A DNA stretch of 64,000 nt from an uncultured Acidobacteriia bacterium (lineage in GTDB: Bacteria > Acidobacteriota > Terriglobia > Bryobacterales > Bryobacteraceae), in contig CAIKAS010000277.1 in assembly GCA_903825445.1 (NCBI GenBank), positions 20,639-84,638 on the forward strand, given 5' to 3'. Numbering within the stretch: the stretch's first letter is position 1; every line of letters begins with the position of its first letter. Below, in pieces: positions 51,944 to 60,719 of the stretch. The notes under the pieces were generated by a model. It worked only from the letters and a program-made list of their open reading frames with translations, was not told the DNA's origin and did not search any database. The position numbers and the translations under genes were made by a program.

Positions 51944-53638
51944 TTACTGTGCCGGAGTTCTGCCTGCAAGCCATGTTTGCGCGACAGAGTCGGTGGGGAA
52001 TTGCGCGAGTAAGTCCTGCGCGGTGCGCTGCAAGCCGGCGTTGTCGCCCAGATCGTGATAGATCCACATGAGCAGGTAGCGTGCATCGAGATACGCGGGA
52101 TTGTTCTCGATGTTGACGTTCAGATTCTGGATGGCCTCACTGTAACGGCCACGATCGCGTAACCAGGACGCGTAGAAATAGAGGGCCTGAGCGTCCTGAG
52201 GAGCGAGTTCAAGTGAACGAGCAAAGTGGCGCTCAGCTTCCCCATCGTTGTTCAACGCGCCGTTGGCAATACCTAGATTGATTTCCAACACGTAGTAGTC
52301 GGGGCTGTACTCCAGAGCGCGGGTGAAGTAGCTGAGCGCGCGAACGTAGTCGCCCTTTTCCATTTGCGTAAGCCCGTAGTTCATCAGGCCACGGCCGTTC
52401 CTGGGGCTCTTGATGGTGACGTCGTACCAGAGCGTCTCTTCGTTGTGCCAGACAATATTGCGCAGCCATGTCCCGTGTGCCGCCACTGCCAGAATTAGTG
52501 TGCAGACGGTAACCGTGGCGAAACGTCGCTTAGTGGAGCCGAAGGGTCGAACCAGAAGAGCTGCCGCGTAGACCAAACTGAGGACAAGGCCCACAAAGGG
52601 GAAGAACATGCGGTGGTCGTTCTCGATTTCGGCGAGAGGGAAAATCGAGGTGGGCAGGAGCGCGAGGAAGTACCAATAGATGCCGAAAGCGATGGGGCGC
52701 AACTGCCGACGGCGTCCGCAGGCGATGGCGATTGCGAGCAGCGCGATCACGAAGAGGACGCCCAGCCAGGCGTAGCCGTGGAAAACACTGGATTCGGCAA
52801 TGTGGTCGGTGTCGGCGGAGAGTTCAAGCGGCAGGAAGAAGTTGCGAAAATAACGCAGAGCGACGAGGGGTTGGGTGATCCGGTAGTCGTAAGCCGGCCA
52901 TGCGCCAGGATCGTAGCTCTTGGGAGTCATGGCGCCAGAGAGCGCTCCGAGCCCGATCGAAAGCAGCAGGGCCGGCATGGATCGGGCCAGCGCGCGTCCG
53001 GGCCGCAGGTCTTCGAACAGGACGAGATACGTGAACAGGATCACTGGAAAAACCAGGGCCGGTGGCTTACTGAGCAGGCCGAGCGCGACGGGAATCAGAT
53101 ACAACCCCTGGTGACGTCGGTCTGGCCACCGGATGTAGATGAGCAGGCCTGCTATAACTGCGAGCGTGGAGTAGATGTCACCACGCTGGATGATGTAGTT
53201 CACGGTTTCGGCGATCGCGGGATGGACGCCGTAAAGCGCGGTGGCGAATAGGGCGACGAATCGGTTCTGCGGACCGGGACCGGCGAAATCCAGAAGGTGG
53301 CGGAACAACGCGTACATCAGGCATAACTGCACCAGAAACCAGAAGAAATCGGAGGCCTGAAAATAGCCGGGCTTAAGGCCTTTCGCAATGAAATAGTCGA
53401 TGGCGAGCGAGGTGGTGACCAGTGGGCGCCAGCCGCGATTGGCGGGCAGGGTACTGAAGGTATCGGCATCTTTAAAAATGAGCGGGATGTTGCGGAGGTC
53501 GCGAATGTAGGGATTGGTAGTGACCGTGTGAAAATCGTCGAAATGGAAATCGTTGTGGAAATGATTGGCGTAGGTCAACGTGACCAGCACGAGGACGGCG
53601 AACAGAGGCAGGAGGACTTTGCGGCTGGGAATCGGCAT
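51944..53638 (-). CDS. TMTC-like membrane protein with C-terminal TPRs
   Basis: 564 residues. About ten membrane helices (up to residue 400) form a GT-C-like part with the early acidic loop FHFDDFHTVTTNPYIRDL and NYIIQRGDIYSTLAV. Four TPR units follow (NYGLTQMEKGDYVRALSYF, EAERHFARSLELAPQDAQAL and later copies). The combination resembles TMTC/PMT-type O-mannosyltransferases. Bacterial copies are common next to glycan genes; acceptor unknown. The GtrA gene lies 5 bases upstream. Confidence 0.8.
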   Translation of the reverse strand: MPIPSRKVLLPLFAVLVLVTLTYANHFHNDFHFDDFHTVTTNPYIRDLRNIPLIFKDADTFSTLPANRGWRPLVTTSLAIDYFIAKGLKPGYFQASDFFWFLVQLCLMYALFRHLLDFAGPGPQNRFVALFATALYGVHPAIAETVNYIIQRGDIYSTLAVIAGLLIYIRWPDRRHQGLYLIPVALGLLSKPPALVFPVILFTYLVLFEDLRPGRALARSMPALLLSIGLGALSGAMTPKSYDPGAWPAYDYRITQPLVALRYFRNFFLPLELSADTDHIAESSVFHGYAWLGVLFVIALLAIAIACGRRRQLRPIAFGIYWYFLALLPTSIFPLAEIENDHRMFFPFVGLVLSLVYAAALLVRPFGSTKRRFATVTVCTLILAVAAHGTWLRNIVWHNEETLWYDVTIKSPRNGRGLMNYGLTQMEKGDYVRALSYFTRALEYSPDYYVLEINLGIANGALNNDGEAERHFARSLELAPQDAQALYFYASWLRDRGRYSEAIQNLNVNIENNPAYLDARYLLMWIYHDLGDNAGLQRTAQDLLAQFPTDSVAQTWLAGRTPAQ

Positions 53639-53643
53639 GCTGG

Positions 53644-54108
53644 TCAGAGTGCGGGCTGCGTGCGGTGCTTGAAGACGAAGGCGCGCTGAACCGCAAAATT
53701 AGCGGCGAAGAGCAGAGTTTCGGCGGTGATTTTGGAAGCGAACACATTCAGAGGCGTGTAGGCGGTGAGCACACGAATCCCGGCGTACGAAAGGGCGGCG
53801 TTCACTGCTACCACAAGGAGATAGCGTGGCAGCGCGATCTTGTGGTGCTGTTCCGATATGAACACGGCTCGGTGGACGAGGAAGTAGTTGAACCCAACGG
53901 AAATAGTACGCGCCACGATCTGCGCCTCCGCGATGCTTCTTGTGGCGCGAAAAACGAAGTAGAAAATCAGGTTATCGACTGCCGCTGAAAGCAACGAAAT
54001 TGTACTGAAGCGTAGCAGCACGTGGTGAATACGCATGGAATCGCGCAGACCGTGGAAACGGGCGTGTGGATTGCCGACGGTTTGTAAAGGCCTCGCCGCT
54101 GAATTCAT
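53644..54108 (-). CDS. GtrA-family membrane protein
   Basis: About 154 residues if started at ATG 54108; other in-frame ATGs at 54036, 54129 and 54183 are possible and no ribosome-binding site decides. Four membrane helices and the family pattern FSTISLLSAAVDNLIFYFVF, ARTISVGFNYFLVHRAVF and a final FAVQRAFVFKH. GtrA-type proteins carry lipid-linked sugars across the membrane or assist such transfer, which suits the GT-C enzyme just downstream. Divergent from the gene at 54182. Confidence 0.82.
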   Translation of the reverse strand: MNSAARPLQTVGNPHARFHGLRDSMRIHHVLLRFSTISLLSAAVDNLIFYFVFRATRSIAEAQIVARTISVGFNYFLVHRAVFISEQHHKIALPRYLLVVAVNAALSYAGIRVLTAYTPLNVFASKITAETLLFAANFAVQRAFVFKHRTQPAL

Positions 54109-54181
54109 CTCGTCTGCACCATTGTCCATCCTGGATTTGTGCGGCGAAAGGATGGGATGCGCGCTTGTATTCTGGTAGGGC

Positions 54182-55390
54182 ATGTCAGGCCAGCGGATTC
54201 TCTTGATAGCGGTTGTTTTCGTGGCTTCGATGCTGCGCGTAATCAACCTGGGCAATGTAGTATCGCGTACACCAGATGAGAAGGTTTACACGTACCAGGC
54301 GCAAACATGGCTACAGTCGGGGCAAACGGGAATCCGGTCGCTGGTGGCGGAATACAAGAGCGATGCGGAAACGCGGCTTTATCCGCCACCAACGCGAGTG
54401 GGAATGATCCAACTGGTGGGGGATTTGATTCGGTGGACAAGCCGGAATGATGAGAGCGCAGGGGCGAGGATTTCGTGCGCGGCGAGTATCGGATCGCTGG
54501 TGGTGCTGGCGGTGATCGGGATTCGTATTCTGCCGCCGTGGGCGGCGCTGGCCGGAATGATGTTCTATGCCGTGCTCCCGGCGGAACTAGCGATTGCGCG
54601 GCGCACCTGGACAGATGCGCTCGTGGAGTTGGCTGGCCTACTGCTGATCTGGATGGCGTGCGAGATCACGCGGGGATCAAAGAGCTGGATTTGGTTTGCG
54701 CTGTTCGCGCTGACCGGGAGCGTGGGACTGCTTTTTAAAGAATCAATGCCGGTACCCTACGGGCTTTGTGCAGTCTGGATTCTCTGGGAACTGGCGCGGC
54801 GGCGCGAGTGGTCGAGTGCCGCGATTCTGATTGGGTCGACGGCGGTCGGGATGGGGATGAGTTTGCTCTGGCTCGGAGTGCAGGTCGGCAGTTTGGGCGA
54901 TTACGTGTCGATTGTGCTGGCGATTCCGAAAGTGAACGCGGCGAATCCGTATGCTCTGGAGTACGCGTCCGGGCCGCGATATTTGATGTTGCTGGCGTTC
55001 TGGATCATTGCCCCGGTGACCTCGCTATCGGCTGTGGCAGGACTGTTGTCGTTTTGGCGACGGCATGGGGAACGTGCCATGGCGTGGATGGCGGGTTTCA
55101 CCGTGGCATACATCGGGATTGCAATGGCAATGCCGCACTGGATCAATTTGCGATACGTCGGAAACACTTTCGGGCCCGTGTGCCTGCTTGCCGGACTGGG
55201 GTGCTGGTGGTTGATTACCGCAGTCGGCGGTTGGCTGGACGCGGCGGATCGCAGGCCGTTTGCCGTGGTTGCGATTGCAATCGTGCTGGGCAGTGCGGTG
55301 GCTGATTACCTGCGGTTCCAACGATACTTCGTGCGCGATGAAATGGTGGATTTGTCGATCAAGATGTTGATGGACGAGCGGGGAAGCTGA
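54182..55390 (+). CDS. GT39/ArnT-type membrane glycosyltransferase-like protein
   Basis: 402 residues with about ten membrane helices. After TM1 the loop SRTPDEKVYTYQAQTWL carries the Asp-Glu pair typical of GT39/ArnT-family enzymes, which take sugars from polyprenyl carriers. The C-terminus is short, without the soluble domain of ArnT. Acceptor unknown. Only plus-strand gene in this glycan cluster, convergent with the next gene by one base. Confidence 0.78.
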   Translation: MSGQRILLIAVVFVASMLRVINLGNVVSRTPDEKVYTYQAQTWLQSGQTGIRSLVAEYKSDAETRLYPPPTRVGMIQLVGDLIRWTSRNDESAGARISCAASIGSLVVLAVIGIRILPPWAALAGMMFYAVLPAELAIARRTWTDALVELAGLLLIWMACEITRGSKSWIWFALFALTGSVGLLFKESMPVPYGLCAVWILWELARRREWSSAAILIGSTAVGMGMSLLWLGVQVGSLGDYVSIVLAIPKVNAANPYALEYASGPRYLMLLAFWIIAPVTSLSAVAGLLSFWRRHGERAMAWMAGFTVAYIGIAMAMPHWINLRYVGNTFGPVCLLAGLGCWWLITAVGGWLDAADRRPFAVVAIAIVLGSAVADYLRFQRYFVRDEMVDLSIKMLMDERGS

Positions 55391-55391
55391 G

Positions 55392-56936
55392 CTACCTTCG
55401 GCTGAAGAGTTCGGCGAGGCTCGCGTTGGCTGTGGCATCATCCGGGGCTATGCGAACGGCGTTATGCGCCGCATTCAGCGCTTCGTCCCACCGTTCGAGC
55501 TTGATGCAGGCCCGTGCGAGATTGTTCCATGCATCAAGCAGAGATGGATCAAGCGCCACTCCGGTTCGCGCAGCTACGACAGCGTCGGTATAGCGACCTA
55601 GTTTGTAATAGGCCTGCGAGAGCATCGCGTATTCGCTGGCGTCGATCGACCGAAGCGCCGCGTGGTCGTTAGCTGGCGGATAGGTCCGGGCATCAGTGCG
55701 GGTGGCTTGCAACCATGCGGGGTAGATGATCAGAGGGATCGCGACGATCCCCAGCAGGATCTGCGTCCGCAGCGTCGGAAATGCCGCTTCCCTGCTCTTC
55801 CATCCCGTCCATGCCAGCACGATGACGGAGATCCAGCACAAGGTCAGCGGGTAATCGAGGTGCCCTGCGAAATCACCCACATAGTTGCTGTCGGCAAGAT
55901 ACCAGGGGAAACCGCCCGACCACCAGTTATAAACGACGAACAAGAACGCTCCGCTTGCCAAAGTGAAGAAGGCGACCGGTATGATGCCAAGGCCGATGGT
56001 CCACGGAACCAGCCATGCCAGGTACTGCACTCCGAAGCCGTTCGCGACAGCGAGGAAGAAGAAGAACGCGGCGCCGGTTTGGGCATAGAGAGTTGGCTTA
56101 TCGGAACGGCGATTGATGAGAAACGCCGCGACGGTGATGGTGGCGAGAACTACATACGCGCCGTAGTGCTGGAATGCATCGTGCCAGGAATCGCGGAAAA
56201 AAGGCAACTGGCAGACGAGCCATGTGAGACCCCAATGGCCGTAAATGCTTTGGTAGCCAATTACCTGGTGGAAGATCGGAAGCGGGTCGCGGAAGAGGTA
56301 TGGCGACCAACAGACGATCATCACGGCGGCCGCAGAGGCGAGAAAGACGACTCGACGGCGAAGACCGGAAAGATAGAAGAAGAACACCGGGAGGACGATT
56401 AGCGGCAGAATCTTGATACACATCGCAGCACCAACGGCTGCGCCCGGGGCCCAATCCGGAGACCTCTGCTGGATGCAATAGACGGCGAGCAGCAGGAAGA
56501 AGATGACAACTGGATCGGTATTCCCGTGGAAGCCTGAGACCAAGATCAGCGTCGGCGAGACTGCCAGTAATAGCAGCGCCCATCTCACGCTTACTTCATT
56601 GAGACGCGCCGCAAAGAGTCGATAGACGACCCAGAGGCTGGCAGTATCGGCGAGGATGGCGGGCAGACGCAGCCAGAAGGGAAAGGAGATGCCGGTTGTC
56701 TTTGCGAACCATGTCATGGCTGCCAGGACATGAATCATGGACGGGGGGTGGTTGAAGGCCAGGTCGATACTGTAGAGACCCGAGCCAAACAGGGCGGACC
56801 AGTGAGCGAAACGCTCCCAAGCATAGACGTCGTTGGTGCCGTAGGTATCGAGTGCCAGGAGGATTTTAACAATGAACGCGAAAGCCGCCGCCGAAACGAT
56901 GGCTATGCGCCAGCGACGCGGCAGGGCAGGCGTCAT
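55392..56936 (-). CDS. Multi-spanning GT-C-like protein with terminal TPRs
   Basis: 514 residues, about eleven membrane helices (to residue 420), then two TPR-like units (ASEYAMLSQAYYKLGRYTDAV, LDAWNNLARACIKLERWDEAL) and a short end. The loop after TM1 (DTYGTNDVYAWERFAHWS) and NHPPSMIHVLAAM resemble GT-C enzymes of the mannosyltransferase sort (GT87/PIG-M-like). It shares the membrane-plus-TPR design with the gene at 51944, though at low sequence similarity. Three bases separate it from the GT2 fusion. Confidence 0.75.
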   Translation of the reverse strand: MTPALPRRWRIAIVSAAAFAFIVKILLALDTYGTNDVYAWERFAHWSALFGSGLYSIDLAFNHPPSMIHVLAAMTWFAKTTGISFPFWLRLPAILADTASLWVVYRLFAARLNEVSVRWALLLLAVSPTLILVSGFHGNTDPVVIFFLLLAVYCIQQRSPDWAPGAAVGAAMCIKILPLIVLPVFFFYLSGLRRRVVFLASAAAVMIVCWSPYLFRDPLPIFHQVIGYQSIYGHWGLTWLVCQLPFFRDSWHDAFQHYGAYVVLATITVAAFLINRRSDKPTLYAQTGAAFFFFLAVANGFGVQYLAWLVPWTIGLGIIPVAFFTLASGAFLFVVYNWWSGGFPWYLADSNYVGDFAGHLDYPLTLCWISVIVLAWTGWKSREAAFPTLRTQILLGIVAIPLIIYPAWLQATRTDARTYPPANDHAALRSIDASEYAMLSQAYYKLGRYTDAVVAARTGVALDPSLLDAWNNLARACIKLERWDEALNAAHNAVRIAPDDATANASLAELFSRR

Positions 56937-56939
56937 GAC

Positions 56940-58460
56940 TTACGACACGGATTGCAGTTCGCGAACCTTACGGTCGGATTCCGCGTGTGCGGCGTCCAGC
57001 AGGTACGCCACCGTGGGACGAGGTTTGATGCGCGCGAAAATCTGGTAGCCGAACAGGCCGCGAGATACCTTCATCAGCACCTGATTGATGCCCAGCAACA
57101 GGCGGCTCAGCCAGGTATCGCCGAGCGCCAGCGGGAATGGCCCGGGAACGGCTTTCATCTCCACCACGTCGAAGCCGCACTGTTCAAGCGAGCGGCGGAA
57201 CGACGCAAAGGTAAACAAGCGCGTGTGCGTCACGTCGAGAATGCCGCGCTTACCGTAGTTGAACTGCCCGATGAGCAACATGAGCCGCGGAATAATGAAG
57301 CCGATATTGGCTGTGCTGATGATGATCTGGATGTTCGGATTATGCGAAAGGCTCTCGTGCAACTGATCGAGGAAACGCTCAGGCGATGCCAGATGCTCAA
57401 TCACGTCGAGCATCAGAATAATGTCCTGCTCAGCGACGGGAAGCCCGTCGAGGCCTTCGTTGAGATCGCGGAGATAGAACTCGTCCAGCCGGACGCCTTC
57501 GAGCGGCCACGCATCGACGCCGGTCACGTAACAGCCCTTGCGTTCTTTCAATGCTGCCGCCATGTAACCACCGGCGCAGCCAAGATCGAGCACCCGGGAA
57601 TGTTCGGGTACAAGGTTAAAAGCGAATGAATGCGTGCTGGGGTATTCGAACTTCGGGGTATAGTGTTCCAGCGCGGCGGGCGCGCAATCGTAGCGGCGGT
57701 CGTAGAAAATACCTAGCTCCTGGAAGCGGGCCTTCAGGGTAGACAGAACCACATTGAGCGCATAACTCATGCCGTTGACACGACAGATCTCATCGCCGTA
57801 ATAAGTCGGGATAGGCAGTTCGCGTATTTCCCGCTTCGCGAAGAACATCAACTGGATGATGATCTCAGTATCAAAATGGAAATCGTTGGAATTGCGTTCG
57901 AATGGCACTGTCTTCAGTGCATCGACGGAATAGAGCCGGTACCCGGAGTGAAATTCGCTCAGGTGGGAGCGCAGCAGGCGGTTCTGCGTCCAGGTGAGAA
58001 TTTTGTTGCCAACGAACTTATAGAGCGGCATGCCTCCGCGCAGCGCCCCTGTCGGGGTGAGCATGCGTGAGCCGTAAACGGCAGCCGGATTGCCTTCGTT
58101 GAAGGCGGCAAGAAGGTCGGGCAGGCACTCGGGTGCGTATTGACCGTCACCGTGAAGCAGCGCCACGTAGTCATAGCCGCGTTCGATGGCGTAGCGATAA
58201 CCGATTTTCTGATTGCCTCCGTAACCCTGATTGACCGGATTAAAGAGCACACGCACATCGAACGGAATTCCGGCCTGTTGGGCGGCTTCGTGGCTTTTCG
58301 CAAACGTCAGGTCGCGGGACGAATCGTCGATGATGAGAACGTCGACGTCGTACGTGTCCTGCAGGCTGGCCGGAATCCGGCGGAGCACGCTGGCGATCGT
58401 CGTCTCAGCGTGGTACGCAGGGATGAAGATCAGGACCCGTTTTTTCAAGGATGCAGCCAC
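56940..58460 (-). CDS. GT2 glycosyltransferase fused to a SAM-dependent methyltransferase
   Basis: 506 residues. The N-terminal GT2 domain (about 1-230) resembles dolichol-phosphate mannosyltransferase: FIPAYHAETTIASVL, VLIIDDSS, ALLHGDGQYAPE (DxD-like), and GSRML. A second domain (about 285-400) is a class I methyltransferase with motif I VLDLGCAGGYMAAAL, IILMLDVIEHLASPERFL and a closing TRLFTFASFRRSLEQCGF. Inference: makes a polyprenyl-phosphate sugar and methylates it or a linked product. Probable provider of lipid-linked sugar for the GT-C proteins in this cluster. Confidence 0.9.
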   Translation of the reverse strand: MAASLKKRVLIFIPAYHAETTIASVLRRIPASLQDTYDVDVLIIDDSSRDLTFAKSHEAAQQAGIPFDVRVLFNPVNQGYGGNQKIGYRYAIERGYDYVALLHGDGQYAPECLPDLLAAFNEGNPAAVYGSRMLTPTGALRGGMPLYKFVGNKILTWTQNRLLRSHLSEFHSGYRLYSVDALKTVPFERNSNDFHFDTEIIIQLMFFAKREIRELPIPTYYGDEICRVNGMSYALNVVLSTLKARFQELGIFYDRRYDCAPAALEHYTPKFEYPSTHSFAFNLVPEHSRVLDLGCAGGYMAAALKERKGCYVTGVDAWPLEGVRLDEFYLRDLNEGLDGLPVAEQDIILMLDVIEHLASPERFLDQLHESLSHNPNIQIIISTANIGFIIPRLMLLIGQFNYGKRGILDVTHTRLFTFASFRRSLEQCGFDVVEMKAVPGPFPLALGDTWLSRLLLGINQVLMKVSRGLFGYQIFARIKPRPTVAYLLDAAHAESDRKVRELQSVS

Positions 58461-58501
58461 GTTTACCTAATTTATGATAGCGTTTTGTAACCCGCCGCAC
58501 T

Positions 58502-60658
58502 CTATCTGATGCTTGCCAGGCGCAGGGCGTTGCGCATGAGCTTTAAACCTGTGTCGTCATGCGCGGTCAGAATCGACTCCGGATGGAATTGCACGGCTTC
58601 GATGGGGAGTTCGCGATGGCGCACACCCATAATCACGCCGTCCTCTGTTTTGGCTGTCACTTCCAGACACTCAGGAAGATGCTCAGGGATGGCGTAAAGC
58701 GAGTGATATCGACCAACCTCGATCTCTTCGGGAAGGCCTTCGAAGACGCCCAAGCCATAATTCCGGACCAGCGACGGCTTGCCGTGGACGGGATAAGGCA
58801 ACACACCGAGTGCGCCGCCAAATGCCTCGACAATCCCCTGTAAACCAAGACACACACCGAAAACCGGAATGCCTGCCGCCGCCGCATGTTGCACCAGCGC
58901 CGGAACGCCGAAATCGACAGGCCGACCAGGGCCGGGTGAGATCAGGATCAGATCGGGTTTGACCTGATCCAGAACCTCGAACGGCACGCCAGCCCGATAG
59001 GTCACGACTTCAGCTCCGGCCTGACGCGCATAGTTCGCCAGCGTATGGATGAAGCAATCGTCGTTGTCGACGAGCAGCAGTCTCCGCTTCAGTTGTTCCA
59101 CCGCAGGTGCCGGGGCCGGAACCGCGGGCTTGGCACCGAGCAACCGGAAGAAACCTGTCGCCTTGAGACGAGTTTCCGCTTCTTCGGAAGCCGGATCGGA
59201 GTCGTATAGCAGGGTCGCTCCGGCCGGGTAGGTCGCGTAGCCATCGCGCAGATAGGTCGTCCGGATCAGGATGCCTGTGTTAATGTCGCCATTCAAAGAG
59301 AGCATCCCGACAGCGCCGCCATACCAGCCGCGCGCGGTCTTCTCGGCGTTCTCGATAGCGACCGCGGCGGCTTTCTTGGGTGCGCCAATCAGCGTAACCG
59401 CCCACATGTGCGTGAGGAAAGCATCGATCGAATCGAAACCTGCCGCGAGACGTCCCGTGACGTGATCGACGGTATGGAACAAGCCCGCATAGGATTCGAT
59501 GAGGCGGCGGCCGACTACCTGCACGGTGCCCGGGCGACAAACGCGGCTCTTGTCGTTACGGTCGACGTCGGTGCACATCGTCAGCTCGGATTCTTCCTTC
59601 GTGGAGTTGAGCAGGGCGCGGATGTTCTTTTCGTCCTGAAGAGGGTCACCGGAGCGGCGAGCGGTGCCGGCAATGGGGCAGGTTTCCACCAGATCGCCCT
59701 CGACGCGCACGAACATTTCCGGGGAGGCGCCGATGAGTTGCTCCTCGCCGAACTGTATGAGGAACTCGTAGGGGCTGGGATTCGCCTGCTGCATGAGGCC
59801 AAACAGGTCCGAAGCCTTGCCGGAGTAAGGCGTGCGGAAGGTCTGACGCAGCACAACTTCGTAGTAATCGCCCTTGCGCATACCTTCGCGCACGGTTTCG
59901 ACGTTGGCCATGTACTCGGCCTGAGTATGATCTGACGTGATAGGCCCGGGCTTGCGCTTTGGTGCGCGCGGAACGGCTTCGCTGGTACGCGGAAGGCCCC
60001 GTGTGGTCAACGCACCGGCGAGGTGTCCCGGGTCAGCGTCGAGGTCAAACTCCCACGAGTAGCGCTCAATCTGTTCGCGCTTCCGATCCATATAGATGAT
60101 GTCGTCGAACAGAAATAGCTGTAGATCCTTGCGCGCGTTACGGGGCAGGCGAAGGGGGATCGGCTCGAACTGAAACAGCAGATCGTAGCCGAATGCGCCG
60201 GCGAAGGCCAGCTTGTCGTCGGCGGCATTGCGAAACTCCTGGGTGAGGGCACGCAGGATGGAAAAAACCGAGGGCTGTTTGCTGCGTTCTTCCTCCGGGA
60301 AGATCGTGGGCATGGGCTTCAAAGTGCCGTGCAGTGTCCCGTTTTCTTCGCGGAAATCAGCCCAGTGCGGATGATCGCGCAGCACCGTGGCCAACATGCG
60401 GTTGATAGCGACACCGCGGTCGTTCAGAGGGCGGAACGTGACCTCGCGTTGAAAACTAACGAGTTCCAGTGGCGGACGGACGGCGACGATGTCCCAGCGC
60501 GAATAGCGCCCCGGATATTCGTAGCCGGAAGAAAGGTAGATGCCGCGATGCCGGTCGAGATCCCGGCGAAAACGGTCAAGTCCCTTCGCGAAGGGTAGTT
60601 TAGTGGTGGCGCGCGACACGCGAATGCCGCGCGGCGTCTGATACTGGACTTCCCGCAT
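58502..60658 (-). CDS. trpE(G): Fused anthranilate synthase, components I and II
   Basis: 718 residues. TrpE part (about 1-515): SSGYEYPGRYSRWD near the N-terminus, IAGTARRSGDP, DVDRNDKSRVC and the catalytic TLIGAPKKAA/YGGAVGMLSLNGD region. TrpG part (about 525-718): LLVDNDDCFIHTL, ISPGPGRPVDFG, nucleophile Cys in VFGVCLGLQG and the His-Glu pair in QFHPES. The SSGYEYPGRY type of N-terminus and the fusion match the TrpE(G) of Rhizobium and relatives rather than separate TrpE/TrpG. It makes anthranilate from chorismate and glutamine, the first step of tryptophan synthesis. No other trp genes in the window. Confidence 0.95.
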   Translation of the reverse strand: MREVQYQTPRGIRVSRATTKLPFAKGLDRFRRDLDRHRGIYLSSGYEYPGRYSRWDIVAVRPPLELVSFQREVTFRPLNDRGVAINRMLATVLRDHPHWADFREENGTLHGTLKPMPTIFPEEERSKQPSVFSILRALTQEFRNAADDKLAFAGAFGYDLLFQFEPIPLRLPRNARKDLQLFLFDDIIYMDRKREQIERYSWEFDLDADPGHLAGALTTRGLPRTSEAVPRAPKRKPGPITSDHTQAEYMANVETVREGMRKGDYYEVVLRQTFRTPYSGKASDLFGLMQQANPSPYEFLIQFGEEQLIGASPEMFVRVEGDLVETCPIAGTARRSGDPLQDEKNIRALLNSTKEESELTMCTDVDRNDKSRVCRPGTVQVVGRRLIESYAGLFHTVDHVTGRLAAGFDSIDAFLTHMWAVTLIGAPKKAAAVAIENAEKTARGWYGGAVGMLSLNGDINTGILIRTTYLRDGYATYPAGATLLYDSDPASEEAETRLKATGFFRLLGAKPAVPAPAPAVEQLKRRLLLVDNDDCFIHTLANYARQAGAEVVTYRAGVPFEVLDQVKPDLILISPGPGRPVDFGVPALVQHAAAAGIPVFGVCLGLQGIVEAFGGALGVLPYPVHGKPSLVRNYGLGVFEGLPEEIEVGRYHSLYAIPEHLPECLEVTAKTEDGVIMGVRHRELPIEAVQFHPESILTAHDDTGLKLMRNALRLASIR

Positions 60659-60719
60659 GATGTGTAGGGGTTAAGTACCAGTATCGCCGATGAGGCGTTT
60701 TGGACGGGATTTAGGTATC

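Noticed and set aside
52613-53251. 212-aa plus-strand ORF
   Set aside because: Lies fully antisense to the TPR membrane protein and has the charged composition typical of shadow frames in GC-rich genes.
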